Notes: generated by a model not told the origin, from the sequence alone. Positions 24,210 to 33,365 are shown, numbered from the stretch's first letter. The stretch: 64,000 bases of DNA from Coriobacteriaceae bacterium AM113-163 (GCA_027673765.1 JAQDWB010000013.1:1-64000), one strand, 5' to 3'. Translations and numbers: made by a program.

Positions 24210-26477
24210 TTAGCTCAGGTGCCAGATCTCGTCGTTGTACTGGGAGATCGTACGGTCGGACGAGAAGGTGCCGGCGTTGGCGATATTGATGAGCGCCTTG
24301 CGCATCCAGGCGTCCTGGTCCTCGTAGTCGGCCAGCACGCGCTCCTTGGTCTGGATGTACTCCTCAATGTCGAGCAGGGCCATAAACCAGTCCTTGCCCT
24401 TAATGTCGTCGTGCAGGCGCTGCAGGCGCTCGGCGTTGCCGGTTGCCATAAAGGCCGGGTTGGTGATGAAGTCCACCAGCAGTTTAATGCCGGGCTTGCG
24501 GTAGAGCGCACCGGCGTTGTAGGTGCCGTCGGCGTAGAGCTGCTCGACCTGTTTGGACGAGGCACCAAAGGTATAGATGTTCTCGTCGCCCACGAGCTCG
24601 GCAATCTCCACGTTGGCGCCGTCGAGCGTGCACAGGGTTAGGGCGCCGTTGAGCATGAACTTCATGTTGGAGGTGCCGCTCGCCTCCTTGGAGGCCAGGC
24701 TGATCTGCTCGGAGATGTCAGCGGCGGGGATCACGCTCTCGGCGGCGGTGACGTTGTAGTTCTCGATCATGACAACCTGCAGGTAGGGAGCCACGTCGGG
24801 GTCGTTTGCAATCCACTGCGACAGCGTCAGGATCAGATGGATGATGTCCTGCGCGATAGTGTAGGCAGGCGCCGCCTTGCCGCCAAAGATGATGGTGACG
24901 GGGTGCTTAGGTCTGTTGCCGTTCTTGATATCGAGGTACTTCCAGATGATGTAGAGCGCGAGCATCTGCTGGCGCTTGTACTCGTGGATGCGCTTAACCT
25001 GAACATCGATGATAGCGTTGGAGGGAATGGTCACGCCCTGCTCGAGCGCCATGAACTGGCGCATGATGGCCTTAGCCTCGACCTTGGTGGCGGCCAGGCG
25101 CTCAAGAACGTCCTTGTCGTCGGCGAACTTGGCGAGTTTGCTCAGATCGCCGGTGCTGCGCCAGTCGGTGCCGATCACATCGTCGAGCAGGCTGGCGAGC
25201 GCGGGGTTGGCCCCATGGATCCAGCGGCGGAAGGTGATGCCGTTGGTCTTGTTGGAGAACTTCTCGGGATAGATCTCGTAGAACGGATGAAGCTCGGTGT
25301 CCTCCAGGATCTTGGTGTGGAGGGCGGCTACGCCGTTGATGGAGAAGCCAAAGTGGATGTCCATGTGGGCCATGTGGACGGTGTCGTGCTCGTCGATGAT
25401 GGCGACGCGCGGGTCATCGTGCTCGGCTTTCGCGATCTCATCGAGCTTGACGATAATGTCGGCGATGGCGGGGGAGACCTTCTGCAGGCTGGCGAGCGGC
25501 CACTTCTCGAGCGCCTCGGCAAGGATCGTGTGGTTGGTGTAGGCGACCATGGAGCGCACGATGGTCACGGCCTCGTCAAACTCGATGTCGTGCTCGGTGG
25601 TGAGCAGGCGGATGAGCTCGGGGATGACCATGGTGGGGTGCGTGTCGTTAATTTGGACCACGGCGTAGTCGGCCAGATCGTGCAGGTTGCTGCCGCGCTC
25701 GACGGCCTCGTCGATCAGGAGCTGGGCGGCGTTGCTCACCATGAAGTACTCCTGATAGATGCGAAGTAGGCGGCCCTGCTCGTCGGAATCGTCGGGGTAG
25801 AGGAACAAGGTGAGGTTCTTGGCGATCTCGGTCTTGTCGAAGTCGATGGAGCTGCCGGGGACCAGGCCGTCGTCGACGCTCGCCAGGTCGAACAGGCGCA
25901 GGCGGTTCTTGGTGGGCTGGTCGTAACCGGGCACATCGATGTTGACGAGCTTGGAGGTAACGGCAAAATCGCCGAACTCGACGGTGTAGGAGCGGTCATC
26001 GTCGACTAGGATGTCCTGCTCACCGAGCCACTCGTCGGGGACGGCCTTCTGCTGGTTGTCGACAAAGCGCTGACGGAACAGACCGTAGTGATAGTTGAGG
26101 CCCACGCCATCGCCGGTCAAGCCCAGCGTGGCGATGGAATCCAGGAAGCACGCGGCCAGGCGGCCCAGGCCGCCGTTGCCGAGCGACGGCTCGACCTCGA
26201 ATTCCTCGATCTTGTTGAGGTCGTGGCCTGCGGCGGTGAGCTGGTCCTTAACCTCGTCGTAGATGCCGAGGTCGATCATGTTGTTGATGAGCAGCTTGCC
26301 GATCAAAAATTCGGCGGAAATGTAATAGAGCTTTTTCTTGCCGTTGTTGAGCGGGCAGGTGGCGGAGCGCTCCTGCACGAGTTTGACCAGCAGCTTGTAA
26401 ATGCGACGGTCGTCGAGCTGCTCGAGCGAGGTGCCAAAAGACTGCTCGGCGAGTTCCATGAGGTTAATTTGGGGCAT
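24210..26477 (-). CDS. glgP: Glycogen/maltodextrin phosphorylase
   Basis: Releases glucose 1-phosphate from alpha-1,4-glucans. PLP-lysine region EASGTSNMKFMLNGALTLCT and the GT35 signature GANVEIAELVGDENIYTFG are clear; GNGGLGRLAACFLDS near residue 110. 755 residues from the ATG at 26477, which has AGGAG 6 bases upstream; the frame opens nine codons earlier. It follows malQ in the same direction; MalQ makes longer glucans that GlgP can phosphorolyse. Confidence 0.95.
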   Translation of the reverse strand: MPQINLMELAEQSFGTSLEQLDDRRIYKLLVKLVQERSATCPLNNGKKKLYYISAEFLIGKLLINNMIDLGIYDEVKDQLTAAGHDLNKIEEFEVEPSLGNGGLGRLAACFLDSIATLGLTGDGVGLNYHYGLFRQRFVDNQQKAVPDEWLGEQDILVDDDRSYTVEFGDFAVTSKLVNIDVPGYDQPTKNRLRLFDLASVDDGLVPGSSIDFDKTEIAKNLTLFLYPDDSDEQGRLLRIYQEYFMVSNAAQLLIDEAVERGSNLHDLADYAVVQINDTHPTMVIPELIRLLTTEHDIEFDEAVTIVRSMVAYTNHTILAEALEKWPLASLQKVSPAIADIIVKLDEIAKAEHDDPRVAIIDEHDTVHMAHMDIHFGFSINGVAALHTKILEDTELHPFYEIYPEKFSNKTNGITFRRWIHGANPALASLLDDVIGTDWRSTGDLSKLAKFADDKDVLERLAATKVEAKAIMRQFMALEQGVTIPSNAIIDVQVKRIHEYKRQQMLALYIIWKYLDIKNGNRPKHPVTIIFGGKAAPAYTIAQDIIHLILTLSQWIANDPDVAPYLQVVMIENYNVTAAESVIPAADISEQISLASKEASGTSNMKFMLNGALTLCTLDGANVEIAELVGDENIYTFGASSKQVEQLYADGTYNAGALYRKPGIKLLVDFITNPAFMATGNAERLQRLHDDIKGKDWFMALLDIEEYIQTKERVLADYEDQDAWMRKALINIANAGTFSSDRTISQYNDEIWHLS

Positions 26478-26523
26478 GTTTTCTCCTGTGATGGGTTGTT
26501 TCATGTCTGCAATTCATAAGAAG

Positions 26524-26597
26524 CCCGCGCGAGGGGATTGGGGTGGCCTCGCGCGGGAAAAGCAAGCGCGTCCGCACGGTGGGGAGGGGTCGGACGC
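26524..26597 (-). other. Two intercistronic hairpins between malQ and glgP
   Basis: CCCGCGCGAGG (26524-26534) pairs with 26547-26557, and GCGTCCG (26568-26574) pairs with 26591-26597. There is no good T-run, so they may tune or protect the mRNA rather than end it. Confidence 0.6.
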
Positions 26598-26605
26598 GGT
26601 AGCTC

Positions 26606-28111
26606 CTATTGAGGAAGCTCGATTTTGGCTTCCGACGGGATGCGGAAGTAGGTCTCGGTCCAGTCGGTGAGTTTGTGCTCGAGCTCGCGGGTGATGGCGC
26701 CGTCGAGCATGCGCCAGGTCCAGTTGCCGCCCAGCGTGGCAGGGGTGTTGATGCGCGCCTCGTTGCCCAAGTTGAGCAGGTCCTGCATGGTGTAGATGCA
26801 CGTGTCGCTCACGCTGGCGGCGATGGTGCGATTGAGTGCATCTGCCATGGGTTCGCCGGCCTGCTGATGGGTGTACAGGGCTGCCTGCTCGCGCTGACGA
26901 GGGGTGGCCGTTCCCTCAAACCAACCGCGTGCCGTCTCGTTGTCGTGGGTGCCCACGTAGGCGACGGTGTTGGCAATGTAGTTGTGCGGCAGGTAGTACG
27001 AGTTGGTGCCCTCAAAGGCAAACTGCAGGATCTTCATGCCGGGGAAGCCCGAGTTGTCGCGCATATCGATGACGCCGGGGGTGAGGAAGCCCAGGTCCTC
27101 GGCGATGATGGGCAGCGTGCCGAGCTTTTCCTCGAGTGTCTTGAAGAGCTTGAGGCCGGGACCCTGCATCCACGAACCGTAGGACGAATCAGGCGAGGAG
27201 AACGGCACCTCCCAATAGGCCTCGAAGCCGCGGAAGTGATCCAGGCGGATGACGTCGTACATGTCGAGGGCGGCGCGAATGCGGCCCTCCCACCAGGAGA
27301 AGCCGTCGGCCTCCATGGCGTCCCAGTCGTAGATGGGGTTGCCCCAGTACTGGCCGGTGGCCGAGAACTGGTCGGGCGGCGTGCCGGCGACGCTCACGGG
27401 ATTGCCGGCGGCGTCGATCTTAAAGAGCTCAGGTGTCGCCCACATCTCGACGGAGTCACGCGAGACATAGATGGGCAGGTCGCCGATGATGAGAATGTCG
27501 CGCTCGTTGGCATAGGCCTTGAGGCGGCTCCACTGGCGATCGAAGAAGTACTGCGTCATCTGGTGGTAGAGCATACGCTCCGGATGGTCGGCGCAGACTT
27601 TGGCGGAAGCCTCGCTACGGGTGCGGAGCTCCGCGGGCCACTCCCAAAACGCCTTGAGACCGCACTCCTCTTTGACGGTCATGAACTCACAGTAGGGGAT
27701 GAGCCAGCCCTCGTTGGCTTGGATAAAGTCATCGAAATCGGCCGGCTTGTCGACAGCAAAGCGCTCAGCGGCGCGGTCGAGAATCTGACGGCGGCCGCCA
27801 AAGATAGCGCCGTAGTCGACATTGCTGGGGTCGGATCCCAGATACACGCCATCGATATCGCGCTGCTCCAGATACCCTGCCTCGATAAGCTCGGCAAAGT
27901 CGATAAAGTTGGGGTTGCCCGCGCGGGCCGAGAACGACTGATAAGGCGAATCGCCATAGCTGGTCGTCGTAAGGGGCAGAATCTGCCAGTAATGTTGTTT
28001 GCACGAGGCGAGAAAATCGACGAAGTCGTAGGCATTCCAGCCAAAGCCGCCGATTCCGTATGGTCCGGGCAGAGATGAGACGGGCATGAGGACGCCGCTT
28101 GCACGCTCCAT
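26606..28111 (-). CDS. malQ: 4-alpha-glucanotransferase (amylomaltase)
   Basis: GH77 enzyme that disproportionates maltodextrins. ASGVLMPVSSLPGPYGIGGFG near the N-terminus, YWQILPLTTTSYGDSPYQSFSA, DLPIYVSRDSVEMW, the nucleophile Asp in IRLDHFRGFEAYWEVP, the acid/base Glu in IIAEDLG and GTHDNETARGW are all conserved. 501 residues. The frame runs on to a TTG at 28126; the ATG at 28111 has GGTGAG 7 bases before it and fits the family N-terminus. Upstream lies a TTGTTTAAACAT box. Confidence 0.93.
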   Translation of the reverse strand: MERASGVLMPVSSLPGPYGIGGFGWNAYDFVDFLASCKQHYWQILPLTTTSYGDSPYQSFSARAGNPNFIDFAELIEAGYLEQRDIDGVYLGSDPSNVDYGAIFGGRRQILDRAAERFAVDKPADFDDFIQANEGWLIPYCEFMTVKEECGLKAFWEWPAELRTRSEASAKVCADHPERMLYHQMTQYFFDRQWSRLKAYANERDILIIGDLPIYVSRDSVEMWATPELFKIDAAGNPVSVAGTPPDQFSATGQYWGNPIYDWDAMEADGFSWWEGRIRAALDMYDVIRLDHFRGFEAYWEVPFSSPDSSYGSWMQGPGLKLFKTLEEKLGTLPIIAEDLGFLTPGVIDMRDNSGFPGMKILQFAFEGTNSYYLPHNYIANTVAYVGTHDNETARGWFEGTATPRQREQAALYTHQQAGEPMADALNRTIAASVSDTCIYTMQDLLNLGNEARINTPATLGGNWTWRMLDGAITRELEHKLTDWTETYFRIPSEAKIELPQ

Positions 28112-28209
28112 GAATGCGCTCACCAACCTTCTTGTTGTGGGGTCGGCCTGCCGATGGGTGTGCAGTCCGCCTCCGATGTTCTGATTCGATACGCCTATTG
28201 TAAAACATG

Positions 28210-28221
28210 TTGTTTAAACAT
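28210..28221. promoter_or_regulatory. TTGTTTAAACAT box upstream of malQ-glgP
   Basis: TTGTTTAAACAT is 11 of 12 matches to the inferred box and sits in a longer near-palindrome ACATGT-TGTTTAA-ACATGT. It ties malQ-glgP to the PTS and ABC control regions. Confidence 0.5.
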
Positions 28222-28274
28222 GTACAGGCAAGATAAAAAAGTTGGTCGATTTTCGGCGAATGGCTACATGCCAT

Positions 28275-28310
28275 GAAAAAAGCCCCGACCTCACAACGTG
28301 AGATCGGGGC
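28275..28310 (-). terminator. Terminator of galE
   Basis: On the minus strand GCCCCGATCTCAC pairs with TGAGGTCGGGGC and is followed by TTTTTT. Confidence 0.88.
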
Positions 28311-28332
28311 AAGAACGGTATGTAGGTTTTTG

Positions 28333-29394
28333 CTACTCGGCGTCGGCGAAGCCGTTGGGGTTGTGGCTCTGCCAGTTCCAGCTATCGCGGCACATGTCCG
28401 CGATGTCGTACTGGGCCTTCCAGCCCATCATGCGCTCGGCCTTGGAGGCATCGCACCAGTTGGCAGCGATGTCGCCGGCGCGGCGCTCGCGGATCACGTA
28501 GGGCAGCTCCTTGCCACAAGCCTTGGAGAAGGCGGCGACGACCTCGAGTACCGAGGTGCCGGTGCCGGTGCCCAGGTTAAAGATCTCGACGCCGGTCTTG
28601 CCGTTCATCCAGTTAAGGGCGGCAACGTGACCAGAGGCCAGATCGCACACGTGGATGTAGTCGCGCACGCCGGTGCCGTCGGGGGTGGGGTAGTCGTTGC
28701 CAAAGACCTGAACGGCCTCGAGCTTGCCCACGGCGACCTGGGCGACATAGGGCACCAGGTTGTTGGGGATGCCCTTGGGGTCCTCGCCGATCAGGCCCGA
28801 CGGATGAGCGCCGATGGGGTTGAAGTAACGGAGCAGCACGACGTCCCACTCGGGGTCGGCGGTGTGGACGTCCATAAGGATCTGCTCGATCATCCACTTG
28901 GTCCAGCCATAGGGGTTGGTTGCGGGCTTCTTGGGGTCTTCCTCGGTGACGGGCGGGTTGTCCGGGTCGCCGTAGACGGTTGAGGAGCTCGAGAAGATGA
29001 TGGACTTGCAACCATGGTTGCGCATGACGTCGATGAGCACCAGGGTGTTCTCGATGTTGTTGTGGTAGTACTCGACGGGCTTGCTCACCGACTCGCCGAC
29101 GGCCTTAAAGCCGGCAAAGTGGATGACACGGTCGATCTGATGGGTATCGAAGATCTTGTTCATCGCATCGCGGTCGAGCACGTTGGCCTCGTAGAAGGTG
29201 AGGTTCTTGGCGGCCTCGTCGCCCACGATGGTCTTGACGCGGTCGACGGCGACGGCGCTGGAGTTGGAGAGATCATCGACGATGACGACCTGGTAGCCAC
29301 CATCGAGCAGCTGAACGACGGTGTGCGAGCCGATAAAGCCGGCGCCACCGGTAACGAGGACGCAGGTGTCTTTGGGGTCGAGTGCTTTGGACAT
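28333..29394 (-). CDS. galE: UDP-glucose 4-epimerase
   Basis: Interconverts UDP-glucose and UDP-galactose (Leloir pathway, surface sugars). NAD-binding GGAGFIGSHTVVQL, catalytic Ser-Tyr-Lys region SSSSTVYGDP and YGWTKWMIEQ, and the sugar-binding region are intact. 353 residues from the ATG at 29394 (AGGAGA upstream); the frame extends 24 codons further without a site. Monocistronic, with its own terminator. Confidence 0.94.
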   Translation of the reverse strand: MSKALDPKDTCVLVTGGAGFIGSHTVVQLLDGGYQVVIVDDLSNSSAVAVDRVKTIVGDEAAKNLTFYEANVLDRDAMNKIFDTHQIDRVIHFAGFKAVGESVSKPVEYYHNNIENTLVLIDVMRNHGCKSIIFSSSSTVYGDPDNPPVTEEDPKKPATNPYGWTKWMIEQILMDVHTADPEWDVVLLRYFNPIGAHPSGLIGEDPKGIPNNLVPYVAQVAVGKLEAVQVFGNDYPTPDGTGVRDYIHVCDLASGHVAALNWMNGKTGVEIFNLGTGTGTSVLEVVAAFSKACGKELPYVIRERRAGDIAANWCDASKAERMMGWKAQYDIADMCRDSWNWQSHNPNGFADAE

Positions 29395-29515
29395 GTGGTC
29401 TCCTATCGAATCAGGAACACTTCTAGAGGGGAGTATAGCGCAGGCGGGGACGCCCAAATGGTGCACTGTAGGAAAAGCAGAGGATTATGTTAACGTACTC
29501 ATATAAGAGCTTGCT

Positions 29516-29542
29516 CAATTGTTACCTCAAATTTGACAATTG
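29516..29542. promoter_or_regulatory. Inverted repeat CAATTGT-N13-ACAATTG
   Basis: A 7-bp inverted repeat in the divergent region between galE and the secreted peptidase gene, an operator candidate. Regulator unknown. Confidence 0.35.
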
Positions 29543-29588
29543 CTTACGAGCCGCCGACCTTGTAGTTTCCTGCCGTTCGTGGAAATCG

Positions 29589-29616
29589 TTGGGACGCGCC
29601 ATATGTACGCTAATAT
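29589..29616 (+). promoter_or_regulatory. Candidate promoter of the secreted peptidase gene
   Basis: TTGGGA (29589-29594) and TAATAT (29611-29616) with a 16-base spacer, 45 bases before the start codon. Confidence 0.4.
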
Positions 29617-29660
29617 GTATGAGTTGAGCGACATATAAATAAGCATGTAACGGAGTACAT

Positions 29661-30866
29661 ATGTCACCAAACAGCGATTCCATCCTTTCCCAGGAGCTCT
29701 CGCGCCGCACTGCCCTTAAGGCCCTGTTCGGCGCCGCTTCTGCGGCAGTTCTTTTTGGCCTGCCCACTCGCGCCCATGCGGCGGAGGCTTCCAAAGAAAC
29801 CACCGATAAATTGAATGCCGCCCAGGCCCAACTCGACGAGGTTCAGGCCCAGCTCGACAGCATCGCAAATGAGTATGCGGCGCTGGCCAACAAGAATGCC
29901 CAGACCCTCAACGACATCGAGAATGTCCAGGGCAAGATTGACGACACGCAGGCCCAGATCGATGAAAAGAAGGCCGAGCTCAAGAAGAAGCGCAACGACC
30001 TTTCCGATCGCGTGGCCGCCAGCTACAAGTCCGGCGGTACGAATATCCTGTCGCTGCTGCTGGCCTCTGGCTCGTTTGAGGAACTCGTCGCCAACGCGCA
30101 TTACGTTGAGAAGATCAACAAGAGCGACCGCGATGCCATCGAGGATATCCAGACGATTCAGGCTGAGCTCGACGCGCAGAAGACCGAGCTCGAAGCACAA
30201 AAGGCCAACCTGGAGAAACTCAAGGACCAGCAGACGGCTCAGATGCAGGATATGCAGGCCAAGCAGCAAGAAGTCCAGACCGTGCTGAACGGTCTTTCCG
30301 ACGACGTCAAGGAACTCATGGCTCAGCGCGATTCCGAGATCCTCGCTGCCGCCCAGGCTGAGGAGGCCGCTAGGAAGGCCGCCGCTGCCGCGGCCGCCGC
30401 GAACAAGAACAATTCCTACTCGGGTGGTTCGAGCTCGGGCGGTGGATCGTATGCGCCCGGAACTCCGCAGCAGAATGCCGGCTCGGGCAAGCAGCAGGCC
30501 GTCGTCAACGCGTGCTACTCCACGCCTTCGCCGGGTCAGAACTGGTGCGCGGCGTGGGTTACCAATGTCTTCCGTAACGCCGGCGTTGGCTACTTTGGCG
30601 GCAACGCCTGCGACATGTTCAACGCCTGGTGCTATAGCTCCGACCGCTCGGCGCTGCAGGTGGGCATGATCGTGGCCGATTCCTCGCACAGCGGCACGGG
30701 TGCTCCGGGCCTTATCTACGGTCATGTGGGTATCTACGTTGGCGGCGGCATCGTTATGAGCAACGAGGGTGCCATTACGTCTAAGTCGCTTGATTCGTTT
30801 ATTAGCTTCTATGGTACTGGCTCTGGCGTGCGTTGGGGCTGGCTTGGCGGTATTGCGCTGTCGTAA
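29661..30866 (+). CDS. Secreted coiled-coil protein with C-terminal cysteine peptidase (NlpC/P60 or CHAP-like) domain
   Basis: 401 residues. Signal with a twin-Arg (SRRTALKALFG) and an AHA-AE cleavage site near residue 41, so Tat export is possible. Residues 45-240 form long coiled coils as in PcsB/RipA-type cell wall hydrolases; 240-275 is an Ala/Ser/Gly linker. The C-terminal domain has QNWCAAWVTNVFRNAG with the candidate nucleophile Cys and YGHVGIYVGGG with the His. It probably cleaves peptidoglycan peptides during cell separation, with activity controlled by the coiled coil. Directly followed by a class A hairpin element. Confidence 0.85.
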   Translation: MSPNSDSILSQELSRRTALKALFGAASAAVLFGLPTRAHAAEASKETTDKLNAAQAQLDEVQAQLDSIANEYAALANKNAQTLNDIENVQGKIDDTQAQIDEKKAELKKKRNDLSDRVAASYKSGGTNILSLLLASGSFEELVANAHYVEKINKSDRDAIEDIQTIQAELDAQKTELEAQKANLEKLKDQQTAQMQDMQAKQQEVQTVLNGLSDDVKELMAQRDSEILAAAQAEEAARKAAAAAAAANKNNSYSGGSSSGGGSYAPGTPQQNAGSGKQQAVVNACYSTPSPGQNWCAAWVTNVFRNAGVGYFGGNACDMFNAWCYSSDRSALQVGMIVADSSHSGTGAPGLIYGHVGIYVGGGIVMSNEGAITSKSLDSFISFYGTGSGVRWGWLGGIALS

Positions 30867-30874
30867 AGCCGACT

Positions 30875-31010
30875 GGGCCGCGTGCCCGCCCGCAATATAT
30901 TTGATTGTCTGCTCGGGCAGTCCTGCGCAAGACGAAGGCCACATTAAGTGGCCTTCTTTGCGTGCGGAACTCGCGATCAATCAAATATATTGCGGGCGGG
31001 CACGCGGCCC
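30875..31010. repeat. Class A hairpin element, copy 3, with 33-bp perfect arms
   Basis: Arms 30875-30907 and 30978-31010 are perfectly complementary (33 bp; sequence GGGCCGCGTGCCCGCC then an AT-rich part). They share nothing with the arms of copy 2 except the outermost GGGCC. The 70-base core between them matches copies 1 and 2, including GAAGGCCAC/GTGGCCTTC. It begins 8 bases after the peptidase stop codon. Confidence 0.87.
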
Positions 31011-31062
31011 TCTCGGGTTCGGGGCGCTACGCACCGGATTGGTTGTCTGAATAAAAGAAAGT

Positions 31063-31084
31063 GAAGGCCCCTTTCGGGGCCTTC
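31063..31084. terminator. Bidirectional terminator before murB
   Basis: GAAGGCCCC (31063-31071) pairs with GGGGCCTTC (31076-31084), loop TTTC. It lies 5 bases from the murB stop codon and next to the 3' region of the peptidase gene. Confidence 0.75.
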
Positions 31085-31088
31085 TTTG

Positions 31089-32051
31089 TTAGAGGAATTC
31101 GCCGACTCGGTGGACTTCGGGTTCGAGGTCTACGTCGAATTGGTCTTTGACGGTTGTTTGGATGTGGCGGATGAGTTCGTCGACATCGGCGGCGGTGGCG
31201 TGGTCGGCGTTGACGATGAAGCCGCAGTGCTTTTCGCTCACCTGCGCGCCGCCGATGGCGTGTCCTCGCAGGCCGGCGTCCATGATGAGCTTGCCGGCAA
31301 AGTAGCCCTCGGGGCGCTTGAAGGTGGAGCCGGCACTCGGCATGTCGAGCGGCTGCTTGTCCTCGCGGCGCTGGCGGTAGTCGTCCATGTCGGCCTTGAT
31401 CATCGCGGCGTTGCCCGGGGCGAGATTGAAAGTGGCCGAAAGCACGATGAAACCGTCGTCGGCAATGCGGCTCTTGCGATAGCCCAGGTTGAGCTCATCG
31501 ACATCGAACTCGATAATGCTGCCGCTACCGCGGGTGCCGTCGTCGAGCATGCGTGCGGGCTTGTAGACGCGCACGGACTCCAGCACATCGGCCATGCAAG
31601 CGCCGTATGCTCCGGCGTTCATGTAGCAGGCACCGCCGACCGATCCGGGAATGCCCGAGATGGGCTCCATGCCGGTAAGGCCGGCCTCGGCTGCCGCGGC
31701 TGCGACATCGGAAAGCAAGGCGCCGGCTGCCGCCGTGACGTGCGTGCCGTCGACCGTAATGTCGGAGAGGCCCTCGCCCAGCGCTACGACGACGCCGCGG
31801 ATGCCCTTGTCGCCGACGAGCAAGTCGGAGCCGTTGCCCACGATGGTGAGTGGTAGATTGCAGCGATAGCAGGTATCGAGCGTGGCGACGAGGCCCTGCT
31901 CAGTATCGGGCGTGACAAAGACGTCGGCCGGACCGCCGATCTTAAACGTGGTGTGCTCGCGCATGGGCTCGCTCATCAGCACGTTGTCCTCGCCGGCAAC
32001 GCCAGCGAGCGCGCACAGCAGGTCCTCGTTAAAAAAATCGTTCTCGTGCAT
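31089..32051 (-). CDS. murB: UDP-N-acetylenolpyruvoylglucosamine reductase
   Basis: FAD/NADPH enzyme completing UDP-MurNAc for peptidoglycan. TTFKIGGPADVFVTP and NGSDLLVGD (FAD-binding), GIPGSVGGACYMNAGAYG and the catalytic Ser region SAGSTFKRP followed by AGLRGHAIGGAQVSEKHCGFIVN identify it. 321 residues from the ATG at 32051, with AAGGCGG 8 bases before; the frame extends 33 codons upstream. Monocistronic. Confidence 0.93.
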   Translation of the reverse strand: MHENDFFNEDLLCALAGVAGEDNVLMSEPMREHTTFKIGGPADVFVTPDTEQGLVATLDTCYRCNLPLTIVGNGSDLLVGDKGIRGVVVALGEGLSDITVDGTHVTAAAGALLSDVAAAAAEAGLTGMEPISGIPGSVGGACYMNAGAYGACMADVLESVRVYKPARMLDDGTRGSGSIIEFDVDELNLGYRKSRIADDGFIVLSATFNLAPGNAAMIKADMDDYRQRREDKQPLDMPSAGSTFKRPEGYFAGKLIMDAGLRGHAIGGAQVSEKHCGFIVNADHATAADVDELIRHIQTTVKDQFDVDLEPEVHRVGEFL

Positions 32052-32234
32052 ACGGATATCCGCCTTTTGGTGGTCGTTGTCATCAATCGATTGCAATATA
32101 CCCCACCCGGACGGATTTGGTGCGCTGGCGGCGATAAAACAGCCGTCCACCGGATTGGTAAAGTGTTTATCACCGAGGTAGAGGGGTAGTCGCTATACTT
32201 TCAAGAGATTGCGCGTAAACCCGGAAGGAGCGAG

Positions 32235-33263
32235 ATGGCCAACAAAGTCACCCTCAAGCAGATCGCCCAGGAGGTGGGGCTTTCCCCCTCGTCGGTCTCG
32301 CTTGTTCTCAATAATCGGCCCTGTCGCATCTCGGAAGAAAACCGCAAGCTCATCAAAGAGGTCGCGGCGCGCAACCACTATGTTCCCAACCAGATTGCGC
32401 GCAGCCTGGTCATGCGCGAGTCGCGCACGCTGGGCCTTATCGTCCCTAACATCGAGAGCCGCTTTTTTGCCTCGCTCGCCGGTAGCCTGGAAAAGCGCTG
32501 CCGCGAGGACGGCTATGCGCTCTTCATTACCAGCTCGGGCGGAAGCGCCGATGACGATCTGGAACTGCTGCGCCAGCTGGTGACGCGCGGCGTTGATGGC
32601 GTCTTCCTGGTGGTGGGTGACGAGTTCTCCGATGACCGCGCCCTGCGCGAAGAAGTCAGCCACCTGCCCATCCCGGCCGTAATGGTCGACCGTGCCATTG
32701 AGGGGCTCGAGTGCGACAAGGTGATGTTCGACCACGAGATGGGCGGCTATATGGCCACCCGCTATCTGATCGAGCAAGGCCACCGCCGTATTGCCTGCCT
32801 GGTTAATGCCCGCCGTTCCAATACGGGTCGCAAGCGACTTGCCGGCTATGAGCGCGCGCTGCGCGAGGTTGGCCTGCCGATCGACGCGCGTTTGGAGTTT
32901 GAGAGCGAGTACTACATTCCGAGCGCATACGAGGCCTCGGAGGCAGTGCTCGCAACTGACGCCACTGCCGTGTTCGCAAGCTCGGATAACATTGCCCTCG
33001 GTTTGCTCAAGCGCTTGCACGAGATGGGGAAGAGCATCCCGGGCGATATCTCGGTGGTGAGCTATGACAACTCGGCGGCCGACGTTCTCTTTGAGCCGGC
33101 GCTGACCGCGATTGAGCAGGACCCTGGTGTCCTTGCGGAGCATGCTTTTGGCTGCATGTCCAAGCGTCTTGCCGGTAGGGGCGGCAGGCGTGCCGAAGAG
33201 GTCGTTCTGGAGCCGGAGCTTATCGTTAAGGACAGCGTGCTCGAGCTTACTAAACACAACTAA
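32235..33263 (+). CDS. LacI-family transcriptional regulator
   Basis: 342 residues. The N-terminal LacI helix-turn-helix VTLKQIAQEVGLSPSSVSLVLN and hinge are followed by a periplasmic-binding-like effector domain (about 60-335; TLGLIVPNIESRFFASLAG, GDISVVSYDNS). Three TAAAACGTTTTA-type palindromes lie between its stop codon and xfp, so it probably represses or activates xfp in response to a sugar. Effector unknown. Confidence 0.9.
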   Translation: MANKVTLKQIAQEVGLSPSSVSLVLNNRPCRISEENRKLIKEVAARNHYVPNQIARSLVMRESRTLGLIVPNIESRFFASLAGSLEKRCREDGYALFITSSGGSADDDLELLRQLVTRGVDGVFLVVGDEFSDDRALREEVSHLPIPAVMVDRAIEGLECDKVMFDHEMGGYMATRYLIEQGHRRIACLVNARRSNTGRKRLAGYERALREVGLPIDARLEFESEYYIPSAYEASEAVLATDATAVFASSDNIALGLLKRLHEMGKSIPGDISVVSYDNSAADVLFEPALTAIEQDPGVLAEHAFGCMSKRLAGRGGRRAEEVVLEPELIVKDSVLELTKHN

Positions 33264-33272
33264 ACACGTTTA
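33261..33272. promoter_or_regulatory. LacI-type operator 1 (TAAACACGTTTA)
   Basis: A 12-base near-palindrome with central CG overlapping the lacI-family stop codon. Matches the two boxes nearer xfp. Confidence 0.5.
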
Positions 33273-33365
33273 CCAATTTGCAGAGACCGAATGTGGAGCA
33301 CCTGTGACAATCAACGCCGCAGGTGAATGTCGCGTTTTGCTAATCGATGGGATTGATAAGGGTGG

